Assembly (NCBI RefSeq): GCF_963675165.1 | Contig: NC_087382.1 | Span: 2,819,463 to 2,883,462, forward strand | DNA length: 64,000 bases | DNA from: Halichondria panicea | Taxonomy: Eukaryota; Porifera; Demospongiae; Suberitida; Halichondriidae | Direction of reading: 5' to 3' | Part shown: one piece after another, positions 58,834 to 62,959 of the stretch | Numbering within the stretch: position 1 is the first letter of the stretch | How the letters are laid out: each line of letters starts with the position of its first letter | The notes under the pieces: generated by a model | Database searches by the model: none | What the model was told of the DNA's origin: nothing | The model's input: only the letters and a program-made list of their open reading frames with translations | Program-made: the position numbers and the translations under genes

Positions 58834-60834
58834 CACACTTCTCACATGCACACACACACACACACACACACGCACACTCTTCAGATTGGATTTCTTTGTT
58901 CGAGCGGATGCCCCCACCTCTCTCCTACTGTTTGTTGTTGCCATAGTAACTATAGTGATTGCCGCCGTGGTTACCATCAAACCTGCTGATTCTAATACAA
59001 ATGTAATTATTATTTTGTCTTTTTATATCTACTATTTATCGATCTAATCATGTGACACAGGGTGGAGCGGTGGTGTTATCACATGACCAATGCAACGAAT
59101 GGAGGGGATGGATGATTCTTCTGCTCATTGCAAGTCACTACACCAAAACAGACAAAGTAAATGAAAAAGAAAAAATGTTCAGTATTGTTTTTATATTTTG
59201 ATGATCCATAGATTTTGATGGTACGGCTAATGAATGAGCTCATAGTGGGCGTGTTCTTATTCCTGTCTGGCCATGCCCACTTTCTGTCATACTGGAACAG
59301 CGGAGAGTTGTCATTGAGAAAAGTTCTCAAGGTTAGGGGGTCTATACTAGAGGGCGGCTATCAATTGGTACAACCAATGTTCATTCTAATGTTTATACAA
59401 TCGACATTCTTTGCCACATCTGTCCCATAATTAGTTCCTAATAACATAAAGGAAGCAAAGAGGAAGCACTGTATTTTTATTATGTATACAGCTACTGTAG
59501 CTGTAAGTGTAGAATATAGAAACAGAAGTTCTGAAGATTCCATCTCTATATCTGAGGGATGGTGTTTGTGCTAATAGTTGCCACGTTGTCTCTGCTACTA
59601 CAAATGCTCAGTGCTAGCCCACCCCCCCACACGCTCACTACTGGACCACCCCCCTTGAACACTAGACGGCCCGGCCTTACCATCGACACACTCACCACAG
59701 AGCGTGTAGACGGATCGTACTTTGACCCCAGCACAGAGTTAGGCGTTGTATTCAACAGTACTAAGGACCTACTATCTATCATCTCATTGGACGGAACGAT
59801 CTTGGTGGAGGCAGGGGGAAAACTTAATGACGATGTTAGAATAGTGTCTATCGGAGAAAACAAGTTTTTGCAACACTCGAAACACGGTGATCTAGCTGTC
59901 TCGAAATCTCACGAAAATTTACTGGAATCCACTTCCATCCATCAACTAGTACATGTGCTGCAAGAAGTGCCTGAGGAGTCGCACACTCAACAGTTACACA
60001 AATCTGTCGATAATCTCCTAACAAGACCTGAGATAAAACTACTTAAAGATGCTGCCACAAGTCTTGGTGCCCTTGGTGTCACTGGCGTAGCGTATCCGAG
60101 CATCTTGCCTTTCTTTATGACCTCTCTTAGGCTAACTAGTACACCCAGCGTAGGGCCGGCCATTTCATATACGGATCACTTGCGATTACGTCGCTCTGCT
60201 AACACTTGTCTTAATAGTTGCCCTCCGTGTAAGGAGCGACAGTGTTTGGGACTGTGTGGTCCAGGTTGTACCTGCTGGAAGTGGGCGTGTGGGGATTGCT
60301 GCTACCATAAAGGCTGCTTATATCATGACAAGTGTTGCCGTGAACGACCGAACTCAACGGCTTGTTTATTGCCTTTGGACTTTAGTTGTGAAGAGGAGTA
60401 CAAATGCACTAAAGATTAATTAGCCTGTGTGTTGTTGTTTTTTGTATTTCAGTTTCTATACGATGTTTATAATGTTGTGTATACATGTGTGTGATATATA
60501 AAGTTGCTTTCATTATGTGATGATCTTCAATGGCAACAGATGCTGATAGTTGACGTGATTACCTGTATATACAGAAACACTAAAGCTATAACTATGCATG
60601 ATGCACAAACGCATAATTTATGCAATAATTATTGCTATCATAATATAACAGCCCCACCCTCACCCTCAGGGCCTACTGCGGACCAACGTCCTCTGCCTGT
60701 GTGTGTGCCTCACCCTCGGTAGCTCGTATGGCGCCTACTACCTGGTGGCTGTGCTCAGTCACTGGTATCTTTGTGTGACCCTCTTCAATGCTCTCTGGCC
60801 ACCCATCAACCCAACCAAGCTGAAACGTTAGCCA

Positions 60835-60871
<37 letters not shown>

Positions 60872-61935
60872 GGGGGGTGGTGGTTAATTCAGTGAGCTAG
60901 CTGCTGTGTGTGCATGTGGAGGGGGCGGTTCAACGAGCTAGCCACTGTGTGTGTGTGAGTGTGCGTGTGCGTGGGTGTGTGTGTGCGTGTGATAATTATT
61001 ACATTACCCCCCTCAGGTTACACGTCCCCTCGTGTTATGGTTCTTATCAAGTTCATCATCACCTTCGTCCTAATAGCCCTCCTAAGATTCACCAAGGTAA
61101 CACACTAGTGACACTATATACCATGTGTGTGTGCTAGCTGTTGTCACCAAGGTAACACACTAGTGACACTGTGTGTGTGTGCTAGCTGTTGTCACTGACT
61201 CTGTTTCCCACATGATAATAAGTCTTCTTTCCTAATTGTTAGGTTTCATATTGAACCCTTAATTGTTGGTATATGGCCTAGCTATCAGCATTATGTCATG
61301 TAAAGCATGCCACGTTGTGAAGTACATCTAACTTCATAATTTTTTTGCATGTTTAAAAAATTATTCTTACAGGATTTCTGGTTGAGCGTGTTGTCATGGG
61401 GACCATTGCAGCTGCTGTTCGAGTCATTTGACGGATCAACTGACAAGCTGTTTTATTCCTATTACCAACAGAGATATGTGAGTGCAGGCAATGCTATAGC
61501 ACGTTGCAATTTTCTCCGAAATTCAGCCGTTGTGGTAGCTTTGAGAGCCTTAATTTGTGTTCGGAGTGTCTAATCTAAAATACACATTCTGTAGCTCTTT
61601 CCTAGCTCTATCATGTGGCGTGGCTAGATCTTGATTTGCTTGAAGATTAAGTCCCATTCATTGCTTTGGATTCCACAACGTTTTTGGTTGTTTAGTTAAG
61701 CGTGCATGTGTACTATAATAACTGTTGAATAAATTAATAACACAAAACCAATTTTCAAATATACTAGACCATACACTAACTGTGATTGATGTGTGTGTTT
61801 CTATAGACTGCTTTCACTGGGATGACATTTGCCTACGCTGCCGTTACCGTGGGAACTACCTTCAAATCGTCCCTGGCCCAATACGAGCGACAGTTGAAAC
61901 TTATCGGAGGAATGACGTCATTGATAACCCTAGTG
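28880..61935 (+). CDS. CASD1: CASD1-like membrane O-acetyltransferase with degenerate SGNH domain (C-terminus off window)
   Basis: Sixteen exons join with consistent phase: 28880-29084, 29288-29381, 29588-29702, 56071-56136, 56190-56259, 56797-56971, 57824-58021, 58193-58245, 58294-58405, 58885-59002, 59061-59156, 59212-59331, 60670-60826, 61017-61096, 61373-61477, 61807-61935. They encode 631 residues: an N-terminal membrane anchor ([18 protein letters not shown]), a lumenal SGNH-like part, then several membrane segments. Family matches to human CASD1 include [39 protein letters not shown] and [16 protein letters not shown]1 makes 9-O-acetyl sialic acid in the Golgi. Here GDS is GDG and the DGLH motif is absent. 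Intron 3 is 26.4 kb and holds a receptor array. The last C-terminal segments must lie beyond the window. Exon 56071-56136 is the least certain. Confidence 0.8.
30032..31117 (-). CDS. Seven-transmembrane receptor, copy 1 (intact)
   Basis: Single exon, 361 residues. Predicted helices at about 24-46, 53-77, 86-112, 131-157, 186-218, 233-257 and 265-292. A Cys at the start of TM3 (GLLCEVIEA) and one in extracellular loop 2 (SGECHL) could form the canonical GPCR disulphide. The N-terminus is short with an NES glycosylation site. No DRY or NPxxY motif. Intracellular loop 2 has [10 protein letters not shown]6 begins [22 protein letters not shown]7 contains [16 protein letters not shown]. The cytoplasmic tail (residues 293-361) is Thr/Pro-rich and ends [14 protein letters not shown] do not recognise the family; a class distantly like adhesion/cAMP receptors is a guess. 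The start ATG is shared by position with the other copies. Confidence 0.85.
   Translation of the reverse strand: MSSFQNDCNESSIDFTKETTLAIGIPGVICLALSIVGLIAELVFVCKKKNNFLLRLYIYLSVAVLLVHVTDTLYLIIFFYPQNGLLCEVIEAVAFYPSMVEFLFIISINCVLLYKVYTSVRTSCYHCHGSKVIEFIFVIVHFIIPLIIVGVLLGIAGPLIYWPSSGECHLAYKIDEDCNRRYVVQLWFKIATEWIPVGTELPLSIICIFTLSVWCCWLLRKQFLIARMKTILKEIGLLLGFLSSYCIIRIVIEILNVYWDQHSIMITTYALYPINRVTIPLSFIIYVCFVYLCPTRSDKDTNPRTDQHTYPPSTRVSFPSNTADHAPDFLSESTYVDNNHMIKKSGPTETTALLTNINEYS
31318..31420 (-). pseudogene. Relic receptor 5' end (solo head)
   Basis: Contains gacagatcactcctg, gcttgcctatagtgaagt and gacgacatcttggcttgt in the same order as the N-terminal coding region and start codon of the receptor copies, but the transmembrane region is missing. 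It is followed by the same leader phrases (gagaatggc, ttacatgtgacagctatata). Confidence 0.7.
31710..32790 (-). pseudogene. Seven-transmembrane receptor, copy 2 (start lost, frameshifts)
   Basis: The transmembrane core (31850-32740) is open and well conserved. The ATG used by all relatives is ATA here (32788-32790). A frameshift before AIGIPG brings a TGA in the original frame. Loss of one G from the G-run at about 31855 shifts the tail, giving LPIMHLTF then stop at 31799. The original tail ending STALLIN stop (31710) is still readable in another frame. Recently inactivated. Confidence 0.75.
33754..34851 (-). pseudogene. Seven-transmembrane receptor, copy 3 (two frameshifts)
   Basis: Frames 34460-34726 (TM1-TM3) and 33754-34460 (TM4 to tail) belong together. 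An extra base in the CHGSK codons (agatccagtggcag, about 34465) separates them. A second lesion near 34750-34790 (extra TA in actatatactcag and loss of five bases before gcttgcct) cuts off the N-terminus. The tail ends ESTPLLMVN. Confidence 0.75.
35093..35165 (-). pseudogene. Solo receptor tail (relic 3' end)
   Basis: The minus strand reads [10 protein letters not shown]-like codons and stop (gtgtcagttaattcagcagcagagcagttg) exactly as at receptor 3' ends, with no receptor body to its right. Near-identical solo tails occur at 36903-36965 and 38703-38770. Confidence 0.75.
35570..36649 (-). CDS. Seven-transmembrane receptor, copy 4 (intact)
   Basis: Single exon, 359 residues, no in-frame lesions. 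Shortened extracellular loop 2 relative to copy 1 ([22 protein letters not shown]), with a possible glycosylation site NST. TM6-TM7 loop [15 protein letters not shown]. Tail ends EATPLLMVN. Closest to copy 5, with which it shares flanks on both sides: a tandem duplication of about 1.8 kb. Confidence 0.85.
   Translation of the reverse strand: MSFSQTGCNIETSDEVTKQVALAIGIPGMICLALSIVGLIAELVFVCKKKNNFLLRLYIYMTVAGTITHAVYTLYWLIYFDPENGTLCAWIEALIEYPTMVEILFIISINCVLLHKVYTSVRISCYHCHGSKAIEVTFVVVHFIIPFIIVSILLGIVGSPNPGECHIRGKDCNSTEDTELLYTIATEYIPVAIEIPLSILCICTLSVWMCWLLRKNFLRARMKTILKEIGLLLGFLSSYCIIRIVIEILNIITFKEDQISVITIITYALYPINRVTIPLSFIIYLCFVYLCPPRSDQNTNPPTDQHTHPPSTRVSLPSNTADHAPNFLSESTIMDSNYIHIYVESKRDPTEATPLLMVN
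36650..36790 (-). promoter_or_regulatory. Conserved upstream block of the receptor genes (TATA-like)
   Basis: Right of most receptor start codons the plus strand repeats the same order: agctcgacagagaatggc, tttaaacaatgcca, tttcatgtgacagaactgaaagct, ctacatatatagcaagggtt. On the coding strand this gives a TATA-like GCTATATATGTAG about 100 bases before the ATG, then a TCACATG box. Seen upstream of copies 1, 4, 5, 7, 8, 9, 11 and 14 with variants. Conservation could be recent duplication rather than function. Confidence 0.5.
36903..36965 (-). pseudogene. Solo receptor tail (second copy)
   Basis: Same gttagtgtcagttaattcag..gtttccgtgggcctctctcac string as at 35093-35165. The two loci with their flanks (about 35040-35570 and 36850-37378) are nearly identical. 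Confidence 0.75.
37378..38448 (-). CDS. Seven-transmembrane receptor, copy 5 (intact)
   Basis: 356 residues from [11 protein letters not shown]. The frame is open further upstream, but this ATG aligns with the other copies. Single exon. Loop 2 [22 protein letters not shown]. An extra residue in [12 protein letters not shown]. Intracellular loop 2 has SYYHCHRSK in place of SCYHCHGSK. Tail ends EATPLLMVN. Confidence 0.85.
   Translation of the reverse strand: MSFSQTDCKIEASDEVTRQVALAMGVPGVICLALSIVGLIAELVFVCKKKNNFLLRLFIYMTVAVTITHVAYTSYLLIYFDPENGPLCAWIEALTDYPTMVEILFIISINCVLLHKVYTSVRRSYYHCHRSKAIEVIFVVVHFIIPLIIVGVLKGIVGSPNPSECHIRGKDCNSTDDPELLYTIATEYIPVAIEIPLSILCICTLSVWLCWLLRKHFLRARMRTILKEIGLLLGFLSSYCIIRIVIEILNIITFFERDQISVKLLIGYALYPINRVTIPVSFIIYLCFVYLCPPRSDQNTNPPTDQHTHPPSTRVSLPSNTADHAPNFLSESTIMDSTYIESKRDPTEATPLLMVN
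38703..38770 (-). pseudogene. Solo receptor tail (third copy)
   Basis: gtgtcagttaattcaacagc..ttatttctgtgggacctctcttactgttcacatgac matches receptor 3' ends, with no body to the right. More diverged from the other two solo tails. Confidence 0.7.
39093..40003. mobile_element. piggyBac-type transposon remnant, 911 bp
   Basis: Flanked by TTAA on both sides (39089-39092 and 40004-40007). Perfect 11-bp terminal inverted repeats CCCTTTAACCG / CGGTTAAAGGG. A perfect 20-bp palindrome CGGGCCACGATCGTGGCCCG lies at 39107-39126. It is inserted in an intergenic receptor repeat whose sister copies (around 35460 and 37260) lack it. The TTAA target and CCC terminus are piggyBac hallmarks. A 105-codon frame inside is a transposase N-terminus candidate; the DDD catalytic part is absent. 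Confidence 0.85.
39305..39541 (+). pseudogene. Truncated piggyBac transposase-like N-terminus
   Basis: From [20 protein letters not shown] the peptide is short and acidic (about 78 residues), like the Asp/Ser-rich leaders of piggyBac transposases. It stops at TAG before any catalytic domain. A longer frame opens at 39224. Family assignment rests mainly on the TTAA/TIR context. Confidence 0.5.
40113..41179 (-). pseudogene. Seven-transmembrane receptor, copy 6 (one-base deletion)
   Basis: Frames 40763-41179 (start [10 protein letters not shown]1-TM3) and 40113-40820 (TM4 to tail) are complete but out of register. cgcacatggtgtagac (about 40815) lacks one C compared with cgcacactggtgtagac in relatives. 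The frame otherwise is clean, so inactivation is recent. Tail ends [10 protein letters not shown]. Copy 16 carries the same deletion. Confidence 0.8.
41454..42433 (-). pseudogene. Seven-transmembrane receptor, copy 7 (heavily decayed)
   Basis: Start ATG at 42433 ([12 protein letters not shown]). TM1 is largely deleted: [18 protein letters not shown] jumps to TM2. Further frameshifts follow in TM4-TM6, and the tail frame is shifted (LPIMLPTF at 41551). It contains a perfect 25-bp inverted duplication at 41796-41847. Confidence 0.8.
41796..41847. repeat. Perfect 25-bp inverted repeat with 2-bp spacer inside copy 7
   Basis: Left arm 41796-41820 begins CTATCCACCTGTCAAG; right arm 41823-41847 ends CTTGACAGGTGGATAG; spacer AA. 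Relatives have only the right-arm sense (tatgcaataacttgacaggtatcctagc), so the left arm is a new inverted copy. Confidence 0.9.
42684..43751 (-). CDS. Seven-transmembrane receptor, copy 8 (intact)
   Basis: 355 residues from [10 protein letters not shown] (26 further open codons upstream not counted). Loop 2 is distinct: [24 protein letters not shown]. Intracellular loop 2 [14 protein letters not shown]. Tail ends ETTALLLN. The first about 90 residues and upstream DNA are nearly identical to copy 10, while the rest is not. Confidence 0.85.
   Translation of the reverse strand: MSSTQSDCIEISTTFTEQVALAIGIPGVICLALSIVGLVAELVFVCKKKNNFLLRLYIYLSVAVLLVQATDSLYLIISVYPQNGWLCKVIEDVVFYPAMVEFLFIISINCVLLHKVYTSVRRSCYHCHGSKANEVLFVIVHFLIPLIIISVLLWIARTWPTPRECHTFYKNVADCNSGHESEVALKITTEWIPVAIEIPLSILCICTLSVWMCWLLRKHFLRARMKTILKEIGLLLGFLSSYSIIRIVIEILKIIEGDQVSVLTIIAYALYPINRATIPLSFITYVCFVYLCPLRSDQNTNSSTDQHTYPPSTRISIPSNTADRVLKFLSKSELISSSHKNSERGLTETTALLLN
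43498..44350. repeat. Segmental duplication, copy A (partner 46860-47730)
   Basis: The 5' third of receptor copy 8 plus about 600 bases upstream are almost identical to the same region of copy 10, including catgcatgcatgtagtgtttc, gagtatccagctcccacgc and gcttgcatgcatggtt. Differences are few, for example gtgtgtgtggtaatttttaa versus gtgtgggtggtttttaa. Confidence 0.85.
44371..44565. mobile_element. MITE with 19-bp terminal inverted repeats and TA target duplication
   Basis: The ends CCTTAAGGTGACATATTTT are perfect inverted repeats over 19 bp; 195 bp in total. Flanks TA at 44369-44370 and 44566-44567. An empty site at 51989-52005 reads gttaatattaatactaaag with a single TA, matching the flanks exactly. 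The TA target suggests a Tc1/mariner-type non-autonomous element. It inserted beside the duplicated segment after the copies split. Confidence 0.9.
44648..45730 (-). CDS. Seven-transmembrane receptor, copy 9 (intact, altered C-terminus)
   Basis: 360 residues, single exon, start [11 protein letters not shown]. Loop 2 [21 protein letters not shown]. Lacks the usual ending: one inserted base in the terminal codons (gcagcaggagcag versus gcagcagagcag) turns ETTALLLN into [17 protein letters not shown]. The rest of the frame is intact. Confidence 0.85.
   Translation of the reverse strand: MSSFQNDRKIETNSEVTEQAALAMGVLGVICLALSIVGLIAELVFVCKKKNNFLLRLYIYLSVAVLLVHDTETLYLIIVSNPQNGWLCELIEILANYPAMVEFLFIISINCVLLYKVYTSVRRSCYHCHGSKETEVIFVAAHFFIPFIIVGVLLWAMGDPNSSECHISSDIYTYRNSEVVFKITTEWIPVAIEIPLSILCICTLTVWLCWLLRKHFLRARMKTILKEIGLLLGFLSSYCIIRIVIEILNIIEGEQISVITIITCALYPINRATIPLSFIIYVCFVYFCPQRSDQNTNPPTDQHTHPPSTRISIPSNTADRALNFLSKSELISSSHKNSTRGPTETTAPAAELTGTNNVCE
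46061..47113 (-). CDS. Seven-transmembrane receptor, copy 10 (intact, chimeric)
   Basis: 350 residues from [11 protein letters not shown]-terminal third is the same as copy 8. From TM3 on it is divergent: loop 2 [25 protein letters not shown]5 [22 protein letters not shown]6 [10 protein letters not shown]. Intracellular loop 2 is CFHCNGFK in place of CYHCHGSK. Tail ends TETTSLLLN. Confidence 0.85.
   Translation of the reverse strand: MSSTQSDCIEISTTFTEQVALAIGIPGVICLALSIVGLVAELVFVCKKKNNFLLRLYIYLSVAVLLVQATDSLYLIISVYPQNGWLCEIIEAFAFYPSMVEFFFIISIDCVLMHKIYTSVRTSCFHCNGFKAIEVIFVIVHFIIPLIIVGVLLAIPGDLIYWPYPGECHIANMNDADCNRRYKVKQWFKLTTEYIPVAIDIPLSIICICTLSIWYYWLLLQQLLRTRMKTILKEIGLYVGFLSSYCIIRIVIEILNIFRHQNSVITIITYAFHPIYRVTIPFSFIIYVCFVYLCPPRMDLNTNPPTDQHTYPPSIRVSPPSNTVDRPLDILSYDEFPSSSPTETTSLLLN
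46860..47730. repeat. Segmental duplication, copy B (partner 43498-44350)
   Basis: Near-identical to copy A and lacking the 195-bp MITE that follows copy A. The identity edge inside the coding region (about 43495 / 46860) marks a conversion or crossover point. Confidence 0.85.
47834..48904 (-). pseudogene. Seven-transmembrane receptor, copy 11 (frameshifted)
   Basis: Fragments 48309-48764, 47914-48264 and 47834-48043 cover TM1 to tail in different frames. The Lys/Asn run after TM1 is short by bases (gttgtttttttcttgc region), and TM5 is damaged (ggtatccacgtatagttatatt). Start MMSSSPND equivalent at 48904. Tail ends METTALLLN. Twin of copy 14. Confidence 0.75.
49340..50405 (-). pseudogene. Seven-transmembrane receptor, copy 12 (insertion-only lesions)
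   Basis: Compared with its intact twin copy 15 it carries five small insertions and no deletions that I can see: +2 near 49598, +2 near 49657, +5 near 49841, +4 near 49948 and +2 near 50139, all of A/T. Each breaks the frame, although they sum to 15. Start MSNRSDCSN; tail ends ETTALLLN. Confidence 0.8.
50671..51732 (-). CDS. Seven-transmembrane receptor, copy 13 (intact)
   Basis: 353 residues, single exon, start [16 protein letters not shown] with glycosylation site NHT. Loop 2 [23 protein letters not shown] with NYT. TM6 [10 protein letters not shown] followed by [13 protein letters not shown]. The tail has the conserved [20 protein letters not shown] and ends EETALLN, keeping ExxxLL in shortened form. 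Confidence 0.85.
   Translation of the reverse strand: MWIPKNDCNHTSTEVTRQAALALGTPGVICLALSIVGLVAELVFVCKKKNNFLLRLFIYMTVAVTITHAVYTSYWLIYFDPENGQLCAWIEALMYYPSMVEFLFIISINCILLHKVYTSVQTSCYHCHGSKAIEVIFVVVHFIIPLIIVGVLLWIAGDPKYWPPSNVCHFNYTIGAECNRRLQFELLFKIIPEYIPVAIELPLSILCICTLSVWLCWLLRKQFLRARIKTILKETGLLLGYLSSYCIIRIVIEVMRSKNPSLNIIILFLYPINRATIPLSFIIYVYFVYLCPPRSDQNTNPPTDQHTHPPSTRVSLPSNTADRALNFLSKSELISSSHKNSKRAPTEETALLN
52052..53148 (-). pseudogene. Seven-transmembrane receptor, copy 14 (frameshifted)
   Basis: Start [28 protein letters not shown]. Frames 52834-53148, 52716-52940, 52480-52722 and 52052-52375 cover the receptor in pieces. Extra bases in the TM2 region (gtgtatctgtcagtgac) and CHGSK region (cactatagtgtagac) shift the frame. 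The tail lost the ETTALLLN reading and ends TNNVCE. Confidence 0.75.
53563..54618 (-). CDS. Seven-transmembrane receptor, copy 15 (intact)
   Basis: 351 residues, single exon, start [15 protein letters not shown] with glycosylation site NTT. Loop 2 [23 protein letters not shown]. Short TM6-TM7 link ([21 protein letters not shown]). Tail ends [10 protein letters not shown]. Intact twin of pseudogene copy 12. Confidence 0.85.
   Translation of the reverse strand: MSTQSDCSNTTVAFTRQAALALGVPGVICLALSIVGLVAELVFVCKKKNNFLLRLFIYMTVAVTITHVVFTSYLFIYFDPENGPLCAWIEALMYYPSMVEFLFIISVNCVLLHKVYTSVRRSCYHCHGSKAIEVIFVVVHFLIPFIIVGVLLGIAGDPKYWQPTNVCHFNYTIGADCNRRLQFKHLFKIIPEYIPVAIELSMSILCICTLLIWCCWLLQKQFLRARMKTILKEMGLLLGYLSSYCIIRIIIEIMRGKNPNLLALYPINRVTIPFSFIIYVCFVYLCPTRSDKDTNPHTDQHTHPPSTRISLPSNTADHAPNFLSNSEFISSSHMNNKRGPTETTALLLNIN
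54881..55882 (-). pseudogene. Seven-transmembrane receptor, copy 16 (frameshift and TM6 deletion)
   Basis: Start [11 protein letters not shown]. Shares with copy 6 the one-base deletion cgcacatggtgtagac (about 55520). About 70 bases encoding TM6 are missing between AHMKTI and the following loop (tgttcaataaagatgg at about 55200). Tail ends ETTALLLN. It is the first receptor 5' of the CASD1-like exon at 56071. Confidence 0.8.
56392..56579. mobile_element. MITE with 17-bp perfect terminal inverted repeats
   Basis: CCAGGGTGTCATACAGG at the left and its exact inverse at the right; 188 bp. Directly flanked by TCG on both sides, a possible 3-bp target duplication. The interior has G-runs and C-runs that can pair. 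It sits in a CASD1-like intron. Superfamily not assigned. Confidence 0.8.
57000..57745. repeat. Dispersed repeat family A, multi-copy block
   Basis: Several inverted and direct partial copies of the family-A phrases (gaacggccataactttagtt, tcatttttcggccttggacc, gatgacatcatttgaaaggtc) fill the intron between exons 56797-56971 and 57824-58021 of the CASD1-like gene. Confidence 0.7.
58605..58875. repeat. Compound (CA)n and ccccacacttctcacac repeat
   Basis: Five ccccacacttctcacac(a/g)cac modules separated by CA tracts, ending ten bases before the acceptor of CASD1-like exon 58885-59002. Frames through it on both strands are artefacts. Confidence 0.9.
59559..60419 (+). CDS. Secreted pro-protein with PLA2-like Cys-rich C-terminus (nested in CASD1-like intron)
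   Basis: Single exon, 286 residues. It has a signal peptide (about 1-20, [15 protein letters not shown]), a pro-region of about 190 residues, then a furin-type site RLRR (209-212). The C-terminal 74 residues contain 16 Cys, including [12 protein letters not shown] and GCLYHDKCC. The latter resembles the CCxxHDxC active-site signature of secreted phospholipase A2 (His256, Asp257), but the Ca-binding loop and helix pattern of classic PLA2 are not clear. It could be an enzyme, a disulphide-rich signalling or defence peptide, or a structural protein. It lies on the same strand as and inside the intron 59332-60669, and is not in phase with the host exons. Confidence 0.75.
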   Translation: MVFVLIVATLSLLLQMLSASPPPHTLTTGPPPLNTRRPGLTIDTLTTERVDGSYFDPSTELGVVFNSTKDLLSIISLDGTILVEAGGKLNDDVRIVSIGENKFLQHSKHGDLAVSKSHENLLESTSIHQLVHVLQEVPEESHTQQLHKSVDNLLTRPEIKLLKDAATSLGALGVTGVAYPSILPFFMTSLRLTSTPSVGPAISYTDHLRLRRSANTCLNSCPPCKERQCLGLCGPGCTCWKWACGDCCYHKGCLYHDKCCRERPNSTACLLPLDFSCEEEYKCTKD

Positions 61936-62959
61936 GTGAGTAGTTTTGCAAAATTAGCATTAAAATTGGATCACTAAAGTTATAGCTGTTCAATTTTGCA
62001 CTTGCATGGTAATTGCATGAGACTGTGTCTAAGTGTAGCATCTTTGAACGGCCAGAACTTGTGTTGCAATGATCCAATTTCAATGAATTATTGAAAGCTT
62101 AAAAGGAGCTCTAAAATGAGGTGAAATTTGCAAACATTACCAAATTTCCCATTTTGGCAAATGACCAATTATTTTTGTCTAGTGTAGCATCTTTAAATAG
62201 TGTACTTTTACTCTACCTACAAGAAATTCTATATAGCTATGTGTATATACACATATACACATAGCTTAGTGATTATTATGTGGCCTTGATTCCAGGCCTT
62301 TTGGGGGGATCAAGGCCACATAATTGGTGTCGATTATCATTGATGTTATTTACGTAAATTAGCGCATTAGCACTATGCATGCACATGCTTAGTACTGTGT
62401 GTGTGTGTGTGGAAGATTCTTGTAAGCTTTCAATGTTTTGCAATAGTTACAGCTTTCAAGTTGTGTACCAGCCACCTTCTATATAGGCAGTGTACCTTCT
62501 ATATAGACAGCATAATACATGTACCTTCCATATAGGCAGTACATGCCCATGCAGTCTAGGGATTTCTTTAACAGTACATGTAACAACAAGAGTAAATGAT
62601 AGCAACCTTTTAGAGCGTGTCGGTGCAGTGTACATGTATAGCAATAGATGATAGCAACAGTACGTGCACTCTTCTATAGAGGTTTCCTTGACAGTATGCT
62701 GTATATAGCAACAGTACGTGCCCTCTTCTATAATAGAGGTTTCTTTGACAGTATGCTGTGTATAGCAACAATATAAAATCATACTTCCTGCACTGGACAG
62801 TACATGTACAGTCAGCAGTGCACTCCTGGCGCAGTGTGTAGCAACAAGAGTAAACGATATATAGCAACAGAGTATGTACTTGAAGGATGTTTATTATGAA
62901 ATTAATCAATTAACAGTATAAACAGTGTGCGATAATATTATAGTACACAACATTTTAAA
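61936..62959. other. Intron or intergenic region with small repeats
   Basis: No exon recognised. It holds a family-A repeat fragment (61965-62200), a palindrome agctatgtgtatatacacat..catagct (62237-62268) and a stem tatgtggccttgat / atcaaggccacata (62277-62322). Imperfect tandem copies of ataggcagt(a/g)taccttctat follow (62475-62550), then tagcaacagtacgtgc..ttctataga..gtttccttgacagtatgctg (62635-62790). CASD1 proteins need roughly 150 more residues, so this may be intron. Confidence 0.5.

Noticed and set aside
58452-59047. His/Thr or Val/Cys-rich frames on both strands
   Set aside because: Translations of (CA)n/(TG)n tracts beside a CASD1-like exon.
28880-61935. Bacterial symbiont or contaminant origin of the window
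   Set aside because: GT-AG introns in consistent phase across all genes and metazoan-specific families rule this out.
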